The position numbers and the translations under genes are program-made. Source: Maricaulis parjimensis (GTDB lineage: Bacteria; Pseudomonadota; Alphaproteobacteria; Caulobacterales; Maricaulaceae). Taken from it: a stretch of DNA of 64,000 nucleotides. The DNA lies in assembly GCF_016817355.1 (NCBI RefSeq), contig NZ_JADOTT010000004.1:186001-250000 (forward strand), given 5' to 3'. Positions within the stretch are counted from its first letter, which is position 1. Every line of letters begins with the position of its first letter. The notes beneath the pieces are model-generated. The model saw only the letters and a list, made by a program, of their open reading frames with translations, was not told the origin of the DNA and searched no databases. Below, one piece after another: positions 1 through 8,668 of this stretch.

Positions 1-5
1 AGTCA

Positions 6-55
6 GGACCCAGTCGGCCGGATGGACTGGGTCCCGGCATGCGCCGGGATGACGG
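6..55. repeat. REP-like intergenic palindrome, copy 1
   Basis: Two nested inverted repeats occupy the gene-free start of the window, just past the 3' end of era. Arms at 6-15 and 25-34 (GGACCCAGTC and its complement) pair, and a second hairpin pairs TCCCGGC at 32-38 with GCCGGGA at 43-49. It ends in GGGATGACGG, the same ten bases that end the element at 27209-27303, and both share a GGATGGA..GGTCCC core. It resembles a dispersed extragenic palindrome and could also act as a terminator or mRNA 3' end stabiliser for the era operon. Confidence 0.55.
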
Positions 56-66
56 TGATGAGCGGA

Positions 67-1011
67 CTAATCCACATCAAAATCCAGACCGACATCCTTG
101 TAGTGCGAACGCCGCGCCATCCACTTCGCGTCGACCTTCACATTGAGGAAGAGGTGGACCTTGCAGCCCAGGATTTCCTCCATCTCCTTGCGGGCGGCCT
201 CGCCGATGGCTTTCACGGCGGAACCGCCCTTGCCCAGCACAATCGGCTTTTGCGTGTCGCGCTCGACGATGATGGATTGTTCCACACGCAGGGAGCCATC
301 ACGCAGCTTCTTCCAGACCTCGGTCTCGACCATGGAGGCGTAGGGCAATTCCTCGTGCAGGCGCAGATAAACTTTCTCGCGCGTGATCTCGGCAGCGAGA
401 ATGCGCGAGGGCAGATCGGCGACCTGGTCTGCCGGATAGTGCCAGACGCCCTCCGGCATTTTCTCCGCCAGGAAGCTCTTGAGTTGTTTCACGCCGGACC
501 CAGTCTTGGCGGAAATCATGAAAACGTCGGAATAGACGCCGGTCTCGAAAAGGGCCTGGGACATGGCCAGGAGTTTGTCGCGCGGGATCAGATCGACCTT
601 GTTGAGCGCCAGGATCGCCTTGCGGCCGGACTTTTCCAGACCGGCGGTGACGCGGTTGTCATCATCCACCATCAGCCGGTCGCCGCTCTTGGGTGTGCCG
701 TCTTCCAGACGTGAGCGGGCGCCCGCATCGATTACATGGACCACGGCATCGGCATCCTCGGCCCCGGCCCAGGCGGCGGCGACCATGGACTTGTCCAGGC
801 GGCGCTTGGGCGCGAACACGCCGGGCGTGTCGACCAGGATGATCTGGCTGCCGCCCTCCAGGGCCACACCGCGCACGGCAAAGCGCGTGGTCTGGACCTT
901 GTGGGTGACGATGGAGACTTTCTCACCGACCAGCGCATTGGTCAGGGTGGATTTGCCGGCATTGGGCGAACCGAGAATGGCGGCGAAACCGCACCGGGTT
1001 TGATCAGACAT
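67..1011 (-). CDS. era: GTPase Era, ribosome assembly factor
   Basis: Era is a GTPase that binds the 3' end of 16S rRNA during small-subunit maturation. The protein is about 314 residues, normal for the family. It shows the G1 motif GSPNAGKST near the N-terminus, G3 DTPG, G4 NKVD and a C-terminal KH domain with GKGGSAVKAIG. The reading frame also opens at a GTG at 1023, but I chose the ATG at 1011 because AAGGA sits five bases upstream and Era proteins usually begin close to the G domain. The ATG overlaps the end of rnc by eight bases, so translation is probably coupled. It is the last gene of the minus-strand operon that begins at folK. Confidence 0.96.
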   Translation of the reverse strand: MSDQTRCGFAAILGSPNAGKSTLTNALVGEKVSIVTHKVQTTRFAVRGVALEGGSQIILVDTPGVFAPKRRLDKSMVAAAWAGAEDADAVVHVIDAGARSRLEDGTPKSGDRLMVDDDNRVTAGLEKSGRKAILALNKVDLIPRDKLLAMSQALFETGVYSDVFMISAKTGSGVKQLKSFLAEKMPEGVWHYPADQVADLPSRILAAEITREKVYLRLHEELPYASMVETEVWKKLRDGSLRVEQSIIVERDTQKPIVLGKGGSAVKAIGEAARKEMEEILGCKVHLFLNVKVDAKWMARRSHYKDVGLDFDVD

Positions 1012-1690
1012 GCTGTCCTTCACGTTTCAAAAGCGTCGTGGCGGCCTCGCGTTCGGCTGCCTGTTTGGAACCGCCCTCGCCCACCGCCGGATCGAGCGGG
1101 GCGACAAAGACTTCCACCGTGAACACCGGACGATGATCCGGGCCGGAGCGTTCCGTCAGAGTATAGCGCGGCGCGGCATGGCCGACACGGGCCGCCCATT
1201 CCTGCAGCGCGGATTTGGGATCCTTGGGCTTGGCTTTGAGAGCCTCGATCTTGGCGCCCCAGAAACGGTCATAGAAGGCCTGCACCGCGGGACGCCCGCC
1301 ATCGAGATAAATGGCCGCGATCAGCGCCTCACAGGCATCGCCGAGGATGGAAGTCTTGTCGCGGCCACCGCCCTTGTCTTCCGACCGGCCCATTTTCAGC
1401 GCCTCGCCCAGACCGATATCGCGCGAGACATCGGCGCAGGTTTCCTTGCGCACGAGCGAGTTCAGTCGCGGTGCGAGGGCGCCCTCATCGGCCTTGTCGA
1501 AGAGTTTGAACAGGGCTTCCGCCGTCATCAGGCCGAGCACACGGTCGCCGAGAAATTCCAGCCGCTCATAGGAGCGCACACCCTTGCGGCCATCGCCAAA
1601 ACTGGCATGGGTCAGGGCGCGGTCGAACAATTCGCGATCCTGGAATGTGTAGCCGATGCGCGCTTCCAGCCGGGCTTTCTCGTCAGCCAT
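1004..1690 (-). CDS. rnc: ribonuclease III
   Basis: RNase III cleaves double-stranded RNA in rRNA precursors and structured mRNAs. The 228-residue protein has the N-terminal catalytic domain with the signature [13 protein letters not shown] around residue 42, a second acidic cluster [16 protein letters not shown], and a C-terminal double-stranded RNA-binding domain starting near [11 protein letters not shown]. Length is typical. It overlaps acpS by eight bases and era by eight bases, so it lies in the same transcript. In many alphaproteobacteria lepB lies between acpS and rnc; here nothing does. Confidence 0.96.
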   Translation of the reverse strand: MADEKARLEARIGYTFQDRELFDRALTHASFGDGRKGVRSYERLEFLGDRVLGLMTAEALFKLFDKADEGALAPRLNSLVRKETCADVSRDIGLGEALKMGRSEDKGGGRDKTSILGDACEALIAAIYLDGGRPAVQAFYDRFWGAKIEALKAKPKDPKSALQEWAARVGHAAPRYTLTERSGPDHRPVFTVEVFVAPLDPAVGEGGSKQAAEREAATTLLKREGQHV

Positions 1691-2111
1691 GCGCCATCCC
1701 GTCCAGATGATGGCCCAGCGGATGCACCTCGATCACCACGAAGGCCTGGGCATAGGGATGGTCATCCGTGATCGTGATATGGGTGAAGGCCTGATAGCCT
1801 TGCGGGGTCAGCGCCTGCAAGCGCTCCAGCGCCCGGCCGCGGAATTCCAGGGTCGGCTTGCCCCCGGGCAGGTTCACCACGCCGATTTCCTTCCACGACA
1901 CACCGCGCGCAATCCCGGTGCCCAGTGCCTTGGCGCCAGCCTCCTTGGCCGCAAAACGCTTGGCATAGCTCGCCGCCCGCATCCGCCGCTTGTCGGATTT
2001 TGCCTGCTCTATCTCGGTGAAGACACGCTGCACGAACCGGTCGCCGAAACGCTCCAGCGATTTCTCGATACGCCGGATATCCATCAAGTCGGAGCCGAGG
2101 CCGATGATCAT
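1683..2111 (-). CDS. acpS: holo-[acyl-carrier-protein] synthase
   Basis: AcpS transfers 4'-phosphopantetheine from CoA to acyl carrier protein, activating it for fatty acid synthesis. The 142-residue protein begins with the family motif [13 protein letters not shown], which carries the metal-binding aspartate, followed by the [17 protein letters not shown] segment with the conserved glutamate and lysine. It is slightly longer than the roughly 125-residue norm. Its start overlaps the upstream membrane protein stop in an ATGA arrangement, and its end overlaps rnc. Confidence 0.95.
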   Translation of the reverse strand: MIIGLGSDLMDIRRIEKSLERFGDRFVQRVFTEIEQAKSDKRRMRAASYAKRFAAKEAGAKALGTGIARGVSWKEIGVVNLPGGKPTLEFRGRALERLQALTPQGYQAFTHITITDDHPYAQAFVVIEVHPLGHHLDGMAHG

Positions 2112-2461
2112 TTCGCACCCCGCTTCACGAGACTATCGCGTCCCCGCCAGGCGCTGCCCAGCATGGGGATCGCCAAAGCGAGCAAGGACAGTGCAAATCC
2201 ATTGAGCATGCCGTAGCGCTCAAATCCCATTGCGAACATCACTAGGCTGGCCACAACCACCAAGACGCCTGAAAGGCCAAAAGCCGGAATCGGCGCTCGA
2301 AGACCAAGAAACATGCAGCCGATCAACATCATCTCGATGATGATCAGCATCACGTTCCCTGATGCAAATGCAATCGCTCCGAAAAGTACGATCACCGCAA
2401 GCAGCCCCAATAAGGCGACGTGGTGTCGGAATGCGGAATGATGTTGGCCCCGCCAAAACAT
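2108..2461 (-). CDS. small multi-pass membrane protein, unknown function
   Basis: A 117-residue protein with about four hydrophobic segments (roughly residues 17-34, 37-52, 56-75 and 87-103) and a basic C-terminus ending KRGAK. I recognise no family or catalytic motif. It is embedded in the operon: its ATG overlaps the pdxJ stop by one base and its stop overlaps the acpS start, so it is very likely translated. Base usage is a little less GC-rich than its neighbours. It occupies a position where no gene is expected in the usual pdxJ-acpS-lepB-rnc-era order. Confidence 0.75.
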   Translation of the reverse strand: MFWRGQHHSAFRHHVALLGLLAVIVLFGAIAFASGNVMLIIIEMMLIGCMFLGLRAPIPAFGLSGVLVVVASLVMFAMGFERYGMLNGFALSLLALAIPMLGSAWRGRDSLVKRGAK

Positions 2462-3216
2462 CAGGAGCGCGCCTCGAGGATCAGTCCACGCATCGTCTCG
2501 ACGCTTTCGCGCAGGCCGCGGAAGATCGCTTCGCCGATCAGGAAATGGCCGATATTGAGCTCGGCAATTTCGGCGATGGCGGCGATGGGTTTGACGGTGT
2601 CATAGGTCAGGCCGTGACCGGCATGGACTTCCAGACCGCGCTCATGGGCGATCTGGGAGGCCTCGATCATGCGTTCCAGCAGGCGCTGTTGTTTGGCGGC
2701 ATCGCCCTCCAGTGCAGCTTCACAATAGGCGCCCGTGTGGAGTTCCACGACGGCAGCGCCCATGGCTTCGGCGACGGCGATCTGCACCGGGTCCGGCTCG
2801 ATGAAGAGTGAAACACGACAACCCGCCTCACCCAGCTGGCGGACATAGGGGGCGATATGGTTGTGGCCGGCAGCGACATCCAGACCGCCCTCGGTCGTGC
2901 GCTCTTCGCGCTTTTCCGGCACCAGGCAAACCGCATGCGGCTTGTGACGCAGGGCGATTTCCAGCATTTCCGGGGTCGCGGCCATTTCCAGATTCAGCGG
3001 CAGATCGATCTCGGCCATCAGCCGGTCGATATCGCTGTCCGTGATATGGCGGCGGTCCTCGCGCAGGTGTGCGGTGATGCCGTCCGCGCCGCTCTCAGAC
3101 GCCTGGCGCGCCGCGCGCACGGGATCAGGATGCGCACCGCCGCGCGCATTCCTGATCGTCGCGACGTGGTCGATATTGACCCCGAGGCGGACGCTGGACG
3201 GAAGCGGCCGGCTCAT
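2461..3216 (-). CDS. pdxJ: pyridoxine 5'-phosphate synthase
   Basis: PdxJ condenses 1-deoxy-D-xylulose 5-phosphate with 3-amino-2-oxopropyl phosphate to form pyridoxine 5'-phosphate, the closing step of the DXP-dependent vitamin B6 route. The 251-residue TIM-barrel protein shows [17 protein letters not shown] near the N-terminus, with the conserved histidine, and later [11 protein letters not shown] and [11 protein letters not shown]. Length is typical. Its ATG overlaps the pyrE stop by four bases. Confidence 0.96.
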   Translation of the reverse strand: MSRPLPSSVRLGVNIDHVATIRNARGGAHPDPVRAARQASESGADGITAHLREDRRHITDSDIDRLMAEIDLPLNLEMAATPEMLEIALRHKPHAVCLVPEKREERTTEGGLDVAAGHNHIAPYVRQLGEAGCRVSLFIEPDPVQIAVAEAMGAAVVELHTGAYCEAALEGDAAKQQRLLERMIEASQIAHERGLEVHAGHGLTYDTVKPIAAIAEIAELNIGHFLIGEAIFRGLRESVETMRGLILEARS

Positions 3217-3797
3217 GCGAGGCCGCGGCTGCCCGGCTTGATCGCCGGAATGGCTTCCAGCTCCGGCGGCAGATTGTCCGCCTCATAGGCCGGCACCTTG
3301 TACTCGGTCAGCGCGATCAGCGGCACGCCGACATCGGCTTCGCCGCCGGACCGGTCAACCAGGCAAGCCTCGGCAATCACCGTAGCGCCCGTGGCATTGA
3401 TGGCCTCGATGCATTCGCGCGAGCTGAGGCCCGTGGTGACGATGTCCTCGACCACCAGAACCTTGTCACCCTTGGAGAGTTCGAAGCCGCGACGCAGGGT
3501 GAATTCGCCGCCCTCGCGCTCGACATAGAGGGCTTTCAGCCCCATCTGGCGCGCGGTTTCATAGCCCGGAACAATCCCGCCCACGGCCGGCGAGACGATG
3601 ACGGTCGGCGTCTCCTTGAGTTCCGCCTTCACCTTGTCGGCCAGCGCCTTGCAAAGCCTGGCCGTGGTCTGCGGATCGGCGAACACCTTGGCTTTTTGCA
3701 GGAAGACCGGGCTGCGCAGGCCGGAAGACAGGATGAAATGGCCCTCCAGCAGGGCACCGGCAGCCTTGAATTCGGCCAGGACTTCGTCACGGGTCAT
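3213..3797 (-). CDS. pyrE: orotate phosphoribosyltransferase
   Basis: PyrE joins orotate to PRPP to give orotidine 5'-phosphate in pyrimidine synthesis. The 194-residue protein carries the PRPP-binding loop [14 protein letters not shown] and the upstream segment [16 protein letters not shown], in the order expected for type I phosphoribosyltransferases. The start codon follows the rsh stop directly (TAAATG), so it is probably translated by reinitiation or coupling. The stop overlaps pdxJ. Confidence 0.95.
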   Translation of the reverse strand: MTRDEVLAEFKAAGALLEGHFILSSGLRSPVFLQKAKVFADPQTTARLCKALADKVKAELKETPTVIVSPAVGGIVPGYETARQMGLKALYVEREGGEFTLRRGFELSKGDKVLVVEDIVTTGLSSRECIEAINATGATVIAEACLVDRSGGEADVGVPLIALTEYKVPAYEADNLPPELEAIPAIKPGSRGLA

Positions 3798-6029
3798 TTA
3801 GTCGTCGCTCTCTTCATGTTCGGCGCGCTTGCGCTCGGCCGAGACGACCGAGGGGCACATGCGCAGGGCGGCCAGGATATTGGCCAGATGCCGTGTGTCG
3901 AACACCTCGACATCGAATTCCATGTCGAAGAAGTCCGTGGCGCGATTCTTGGTGCGCACGCTGGCAATATTGCCGCGGTTCTCGCTCACCGTCTTGGCAA
4001 TCTCGGCGAGCACGCCGCGGCCATTGTGCAGCACAGCCACGATGCGGGCGATGGACACGGCATTGGCCTCGGCCTCGGCCGTCCAGGCCAGGTCGAGCCA
4101 TTTGTCCATCTCGTCCTCTTCGTGCTCGGCAAGGACATTGCAGTCGATCGTGTGAACCTCGATCCCCTTTTCCGGGATCAGGAGGCCGACAATCCGGTCG
4201 CCCGGCAGGGGCGAGCAGCAATTGGCGAAATGCAGGGTCACGCCGGGCGTCAGGCCACGGCCGCGCACGAAGAGACGCGCCTTCTCGTCCTCGATCAGCT
4301 CGCGATTGATGACGTCCTCGCCGCGCTCGTCGAGCCGGCCCGGGAAAGCCGCATTGAGCAGATCACCGGTGGAAATCCGGCCCCGGCCCAGCGCCTCATA
4401 GACATCGTCCATCTCTTTCAGATCGAGGCGGGCCCGCGCATCCGCGAGATCCTTCTCGATCAGGGCATGGCCTTCGCGGCGGAAGGCGTGCTCGGTCATG
4501 ATCCGGCCGATACGCTGGAATTCATCGCGTTCGCTTTCGCGGATCAGGCGGCGGATGGCGGCACGGGCGCGGCCGGTAATGGCCAGGTTTTCCCAGCCCT
4601 GCGGCGGCTGGCGCACCCCGCCCTTCACGATCTGGACGACATCGCCATTGCGCAATTGCGTGCGCAGCGGACGTTCGCGGCCATTGACCTTGGCAGCCAC
4701 CGTCGTGTGGCCCAGCTCGGTATGGACCGCATAGGCAAAGTCCAGCGGCGTGGCGCCGGACGGCAGGGAGATGAGGTCCCCCTTGGGTGTGAAGCAATAG
4801 ACCTGGTCGGCGAACATTTCGAGCTTGGCATGCTCGAGGAATTCGTCCGGATCGCCGCCCTGATTGAGGATTTCCACGAAGGGACGCAGGCGTTCCAGAG
4901 GATCGCCACCGGCTGCCTGGGCGGCTTCCGGGTCATAGCGATAGGTGGAGTTCTTGTAGCGCCAATGCGCCGCCACGCCGCTCTCGGCCACTGCCTCCAT
5001 CTCCTCGGTGCGGATCTGCAGCTCGACACGGACATTGTGCGGGCCGATCACCGTGGTGTGGAGCGAGCGGTAATTGTTCGGCTTGGGCAGGGAGATGAAA
5101 TCGCGGAAGCGTTCCGGCATGCAGCGCCAGGCCTGGTGGATCACGCCGAGGGCCCGATAGCACTCATCCGGCGTCTGCACGATCAGGCGGAAGGCGTAGA
5201 TGTCGGCGATTTCCTCGAAGGTCAGCCCCTTGCGTTCCAGCTTGCGCCAGATCGAATAGGGCCGCTTCTCCCGGCCGAAAATCCGCGCTTCGATCCCGGC
5301 ACTCTCCAGATGATCGATCAGCGTGGCCGAGACGTCCGCCACTTCATCACTATGCTGCTCGCGCAGCAGTTTGAGCCGGTTATTGATCGATTCATGGGCG
5401 GCCGGATTGATGTGCTCGAAGGCGAGGTCTTCCAGTTCCACACAAACCCGGTTGATCCCGATCCGGCGGGCCAGCGGGGCGTAGATTTCCAGCGTCTCCA
5501 GCGCGATCCGCTCGCGCTTGTCCTGGCGCGAGATCGCATCCAGCGTACGCATATTGTGCAGCCGGTCGCACAGTTTGACGATCAGGACGCGGACATCCGC
5601 GGAGATCGCGACAACCAGTTTCTGGAGATTTTCAGCCTGTTTGGTCCGTTTGGAGCGCAGCTCCATCTGGCCCAGCTTGGTGACGCCATCAACCAGATTG
5701 GCCGTTTCCTCGCCAAACTCGCGGACAATATCCTCATGCGTAGCCGGCGTGTCTTCCACCGTATCGTGGAGCAGGCCCGTGCACACGGTCGCCACATCCA
5801 TGCGCAAATCCGCCAGGATCATCGCAACCGCGGCAACATGCGCGAAATAGGGTTCGCCGGAGGCACGGCGCTGCGGCCGGTGTGCCTCTTCGGCAAAATC
5901 ATAGGCGCGGCGTACAAAGTCCGCGTCGACCTTGGGGAAATACCGCCGGATACGGTCGATCAGCTCGTCCGCACTGGGAATGGCGGGCGGCGGCGAGGCC
6001 AAGTCCGGTGACGTCGCGCCGAGGGTCAC
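3798..6029 (-). CDS. rsh: bifunctional (p)ppGpp synthetase/hydrolase (RelA/SpoT family)
   Basis: This is probably the single long alarmone enzyme of an alphaproteobacterium, making and degrading (p)ppGpp in the stringent response. The 743-residue protein has an N-terminal HD hydrolase domain with H64 and the intact LLHDTVEDT motif (H88, D89), so hydrolysis should be active. A synthetase domain follows, with GREKRPYSIWRKL and IADIYAFRLIV. A TGS domain (VYCFTPKGDLISLPSG) and a C-terminal ACT domain complete the protein. It lies six bases after rpoZ. The combination of an intact HD and an intact synthetase region argues for a bifunctional Rsh, not a specialised RelA. Confidence 0.95.
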   Translation of the reverse strand: MTLGATSPDLASPPPAIPSADELIDRIRRYFPKVDADFVRRAYDFAEEAHRPQRRASGEPYFAHVAAVAMILADLRMDVATVCTGLLHDTVEDTPATHEDIVREFGEETANLVDGVTKLGQMELRSKRTKQAENLQKLVVAISADVRVLIVKLCDRLHNMRTLDAISRQDKRERIALETLEIYAPLARRIGINRVCVELEDLAFEHINPAAHESINNRLKLLREQHSDEVADVSATLIDHLESAGIEARIFGREKRPYSIWRKLERKGLTFEEIADIYAFRLIVQTPDECYRALGVIHQAWRCMPERFRDFISLPKPNNYRSLHTTVIGPHNVRVELQIRTEEMEAVAESGVAAHWRYKNSTYRYDPEAAQAAGGDPLERLRPFVEILNQGGDPDEFLEHAKLEMFADQVYCFTPKGDLISLPSGATPLDFAYAVHTELGHTTVAAKVNGRERPLRTQLRNGDVVQIVKGGVRQPPQGWENLAITGRARAAIRRLIRESERDEFQRIGRIMTEHAFRREGHALIEKDLADARARLDLKEMDDVYEALGRGRISTGDLLNAAFPGRLDERGEDVINRELIEDEKARLFVRGRGLTPGVTLHFANCCSPLPGDRIVGLLIPEKGIEVHTIDCNVLAEHEEDEMDKWLDLAWTAEAEANAVSIARIVAVLHNGRGVLAEIAKTVSENRGNIASVRTKNRATDFFDMEFDVEVFDTRHLANILAALRMCPSVVSAERKRAEHEESDD

Positions 6030-6035
6030 GATGGC

Positions 6036-6407
6036 TTAAAGGCGGCCGTCGGGCGCGCCATCCCTGTCGTTCTGGAGAGCCTTCAGCATTTCCGCTTCGT
6101 CCATCTCGACGGGCGGTGCCGGCAGAGCTTCCAGCTCCGGCGTGGCTTCTTCGCGGGCAGCCTCTTCCTCGTCCTCGCTCGGCAGCACGCGCTGCAGGCC
6201 GTGGACCAGGCTTTCCTTCAGGCTGTCCATATCCAGGGTTTCGTCAGCAATCTCGCGCAGGGCGACAACCGGATTCTTGTCATTGTCCCGGTCAATCGTC
6301 AGCGCCGAACCCGCGGAAATATTGCGAGCGCGATGCGCCGCCATCAGGACGAGGCGGAAACGATTGGGGATTTTTTCGATACAATCTTCGACGGTGACGC
6401 GAGCCAT
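6036..6407 (-). CDS. rpoZ: DNA-directed RNA polymerase omega subunit
   Basis: Omega assists assembly of core RNA polymerase and is a target of (p)ppGpp in many bacteria. The 123-residue protein starts [20 protein letters not shown] and contains [33 protein letters not shown], which is diagnostic. The C-terminal half is acidic and low in complexity ([20 protein letters not shown]), as is common in this class. It sits directly upstream of rsh. Confidence 0.95.
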   Translation of the reverse strand: MARVTVEDCIEKIPNRFRLVLMAAHRARNISAGSALTIDRDNDKNPVVALREIADETLDMDSLKESLVHGLQRVLPSEDEEEAAREEATPELEALPAPPVEMDEAEMLKALQNDRDGAPDGRL

Positions 6408-6452
6408 GCGCGCGATCTCCTTGAAACAGCGCTGGTGTTGGAACCGCGCTAA

Positions 6453-7013
6453 CTACCCTTCCCGTCTTGCAAAGGCAAGGCTTTCGGGTGTGCCGGAAGC
6501 AAGAGTTTGCAGCTTGGACATGGCGTCACGATCCGCTTGCGGCAAGCGCGCGACCAATTCTTCAATACCCATGCCCGAGACCGGGTCCTGCCAGTCCGGC
6601 GCAATCTCCTGCAGCGGCAGAAGAACAAAGGCGCGCTGCACCGCCCGTGGATGGGGGATTTCCAGACCGTTTTCCTGCTTCAACACCTGGCCGGAATGAT
6701 CCAGCAGATCCAGGTCCAGCGGCCGGGGGGCATTGAGCACGCTCCGCTCCCGCCCGAAATCCGCTTCGATCGCGTGCAGCGCATCCAGCAAGTCCCGGGG
6801 CGGCAAGCCGGATTCGATCCGCGCCACGGCATTCACATAGGGCGGATCGCTCGGGTCCGGCCAGGCCGGGCTCGACCAGGCCGAGGACGCGGCGACAACC
6901 GGCAGCCCCGCCTCATTCAGCGCCTCCAGCGCAGCGGCGATCGTCTGCAAAGGCGTGCGCCCGCGAGATGGAAGATTGGCGCCGAGCGCTATATAAATGG
7001 CGGCATCATTCAT
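6453..7013 (-). CDS. folK: 2-amino-4-hydroxy-6-hydroxymethyldihydropteridine pyrophosphokinase
   Basis: HPPK transfers pyrophosphate from ATP to 6-hydroxymethyl-7,8-dihydropterin in folate synthesis. From the ATG at 7013 the protein has 186 residues and begins MNDAAIYIALGANLPSRG, the typical HPPK opening. It also shows RPLDLDLLDH and IPHPRAVQRAFVLLPL, the metal and ATP-binding signatures. The open frame extends far upstream without supporting homology, so I set the start at this ATG. It is the first gene of the minus-strand housekeeping run; the next gene, rpoZ, begins 45 bases downstream. Only 33 bases separate it from the divergent NYN gene. Confidence 0.93.
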   Translation of the reverse strand: MNDAAIYIALGANLPSRGRTPLQTIAAALEALNEAGLPVVAASSAWSSPAWPDPSDPPYVNAVARIESGLPPRDLLDALHAIEADFGRERSVLNAPRPLDLDLLDHSGQVLKQENGLEIPHPRAVQRAFVLLPLQEIAPDWQDPVSGMGIEELVARLPQADRDAMSKLQTLASGTPESLAFARREG

Positions 7014-7046
7014 GTTCAGACCGATATATTTCAGAGGATAAACCCA

Positions 7047-7586
7047 ATGGCATTTTACCCGGACGAGCGCATCGGCCTCTTCATCGACGGCGCCAATCTC
7101 TTTTCGACCACCAAGGCGCTCGATTTCGACATCGACTTCAAACGCCTTCTCGACGAGTTCCGCAAGCGCGGCAAGCTGATCCGTGCCAATTACTACACGG
7201 CCCTGCTCGAGCAGGAGGATTACAATCCGCTGCGCCCGCTGGTCGACTGGCTGGACTATAACGGCTTCTCCGTGATCACGAAGCCTGCCAAGGAATACAC
7301 GGACGAAAACGGCCGCCGCCGCATCAAGGGCGATATGGATATCGAGCTGACCGTCGACATGATCGAGGCAGCTTCCTATCTCGATCACATCATTCTCTTC
7401 TCCGGCGATGGCGATTTCCGCCGCGCCGTGCAGGCGGCCCAGCATCGCGGGGCCCGCGTTAGCGTCGTCTCCTCGCTCAAGACCAATCCGTCGATGATTT
7501 CGGATGATCTGCGCCGCGCCGCTGACACCTTCATCGAACTCTCCGATCTGGAAACCATGATCGGCCGCTCCGGCGGACCGAACTGA
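7047..7586 (+). CDS. NYN-domain protein of the LabA/DUF88 type
   Basis: A 179-residue PIN-like (NYN) protein. The N-terminus GLFIDGANLF carries the first conserved aspartate and asparagine. KGDMDIELTVDMIEAA and ILFSGDGDFRRAVQAAQ supply further acidic residues of the nuclease-like site. Family members are predicted or shown RNases, but the substrate here cannot be told. I chose the ATG at 7047 because AGAGGA lies upstream at good spacing and the NYN fold starts immediately; the open frame begins earlier, overlapping folK on the other strand. Confidence 0.85.
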   Translation: MAFYPDERIGLFIDGANLFSTTKALDFDIDFKRLLDEFRKRGKLIRANYYTALLEQEDYNPLRPLVDWLDYNGFSVITKPAKEYTDENGRRRIKGDMDIELTVDMIEAASYLDHIILFSGDGDFRRAVQAAQHRGARVSVVSSLKTNPSMISDDLRRAADTFIELSDLETMIGRSGGPN

Positions 7587-7593
7587 CGCGATC

Positions 7594-8256
7594 ATGCCTG
7601 TTTCGAAATCCCATCCGGCGGAAGCCCCGCTGGACTGCCCGCTCTGCCCGCGCCTCGTCGCCTTCCGCGAAGCGACGGCCGTGGATCATCCTGACTGGCA
7701 CAATGCGCCTGTGGAGAGTTTCGGCAATGCGGATGCCCGACTTCTCGTGATCGGGCTGGCCCCGGGTCTTCGCGGTGCCAACCGGACCGGCCGTCCCTTC
7801 ACCGGCGACTGGGCGGGCGATCTTCTCTACGCGACCATGGGCAAGTTCGGCTTCACGCGCGGCACCTATCAGAGCCATGCCGGGGACGGGCTGGAATTGG
7901 TCGATGCGATGATCACGAATGCCGTGCGCTGTGTGCCACCGGAGAACAAGCCGGTCGGAGCCGAGGCCAACGCCTGCCGCCCCTTCCTGACCAGCCGGAT
8001 CGCCGCCCTGCCCCGGCTGGAAGCCGTGCTCTGTCTCGGCAAGATCTCGCACGACAATACGCTGCGCGCGCTGGGACACCGGATCAAGGACGCCACATTC
8101 GGGCATGGCGCCCAGGCGGAACTGGACGGGCCGAACGGAAAGCTCCGCCTTTTCGACAGCTATCACTGCTCCCGCTACAACACGAATACCGGCCGGCTGA
8201 CGGAAGCCATGTTTGACGCCGTCTTTGCTGATATCCGCACCTTCCTGGACCGCTGA
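7594..8256 (+). CDS. uracil-DNA glycosylase, family 5 (UDGb type)
   Basis: Removes uracil, and in this family also other deaminated bases, from DNA. The 220-residue protein has four cysteines placed like the [4Fe-4S] ligands of families 4 and 5: CPLC at 15-18, then VRCVPPENKP and a cysteine after EANA. Motif 1 reads GLAPGLRGANRTGRPFTGD, which fits family 5 in having alanine where other families have an acidic residue. The later motif DSYHCSRYNT supplies the histidine. It starts eight bases after the NYN gene stops and is probably co-transcribed with it. Confidence 0.88.
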   Translation: MPVSKSHPAEAPLDCPLCPRLVAFREATAVDHPDWHNAPVESFGNADARLLVIGLAPGLRGANRTGRPFTGDWAGDLLYATMGKFGFTRGTYQSHAGDGLELVDAMITNAVRCVPPENKPVGAEANACRPFLTSRIAALPRLEAVLCLGKISHDNTLRALGHRIKDATFGHGAQAELDGPNGKLRLFDSYHCSRYNTNTGRLTEAMFDAVFADIRTFLDR

Positions 8257-8391
8257 TCACCGCGCCACGGCGTTAACCATGGCAGAATTGGTGGGCCCAG
8301 CCGGACATGGCGGATGGGACGAAAACCCCGAGCGAGCCCGTGAAACAAGGTTAATGCAGCGCCGCTGAGGCATTTTGCACAACTGGCAGTT

Positions 8392-8601
8392 TCAGCCACT
8401 CGCCTCTCCGGCTTGTTCCGCCTCGGCCCGGTCTATGGCTGCGTCGAAATGCGCGATGGCCCGTTCGAACTTGTCCCGGCAGGTTGGATTGCAGAATCCG
8501 ACCACATGACCGCGATATCGCGTCAGACTGTCGTTCCGGACCGGATTTCCCGACCAGGGACAGCTTGCATTTTTTGATACATCGCTCTTAAGTGCGTTCA
8601 T
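8392..8601 (-). CDS. small three-cysteine (TRASH/YHS-like) protein
   Basis: A 69-residue protein with C14 in CPWSGNPV and C37/C41 in GFCNPTCRDKFE, followed by a helix. This spacing resembles the metal-binding part of YHS or TRASH domains. Similar short proteins are often labelled glutathione S-transferase in databases, which the sequence does not support. It is transcribed away from the GlxA-type regulator, with 67 bases between the two likely starts, so the pair may share a regulatory region. Function unknown. Confidence 0.7.
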   Translation of the reverse strand: MNALKSDVSKNASCPWSGNPVRNDSLTRYRGHVVGFCNPTCRDKFERAIAHFDAAIDRAEAEQAGEASG

Positions 8602-8668
8602 ACTTCTTCAACCCCTACAGCTCTGAAACCCTTTGCTAGGACAGGCTCCGTCTGGCACAAATGACATA

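Noticed and set aside
3696-6011. A 771-residue open frame on the plus strand opposite rsh
   Set aside because: It is the antisense shadow of a high-GC gene. Its translation is rich in low-complexity histidine, aspartate and arginine stretches, matches no family, and lies exactly over rsh, whose product is unambiguous.
8175-8399. A 74-residue minus-strand frame between the uracil-DNA glycosylase and the small cysteine protein
   Set aside because: It overlaps the 3' end of the glycosylase gene and lacks a recognisable domain or good ribosome-binding site.
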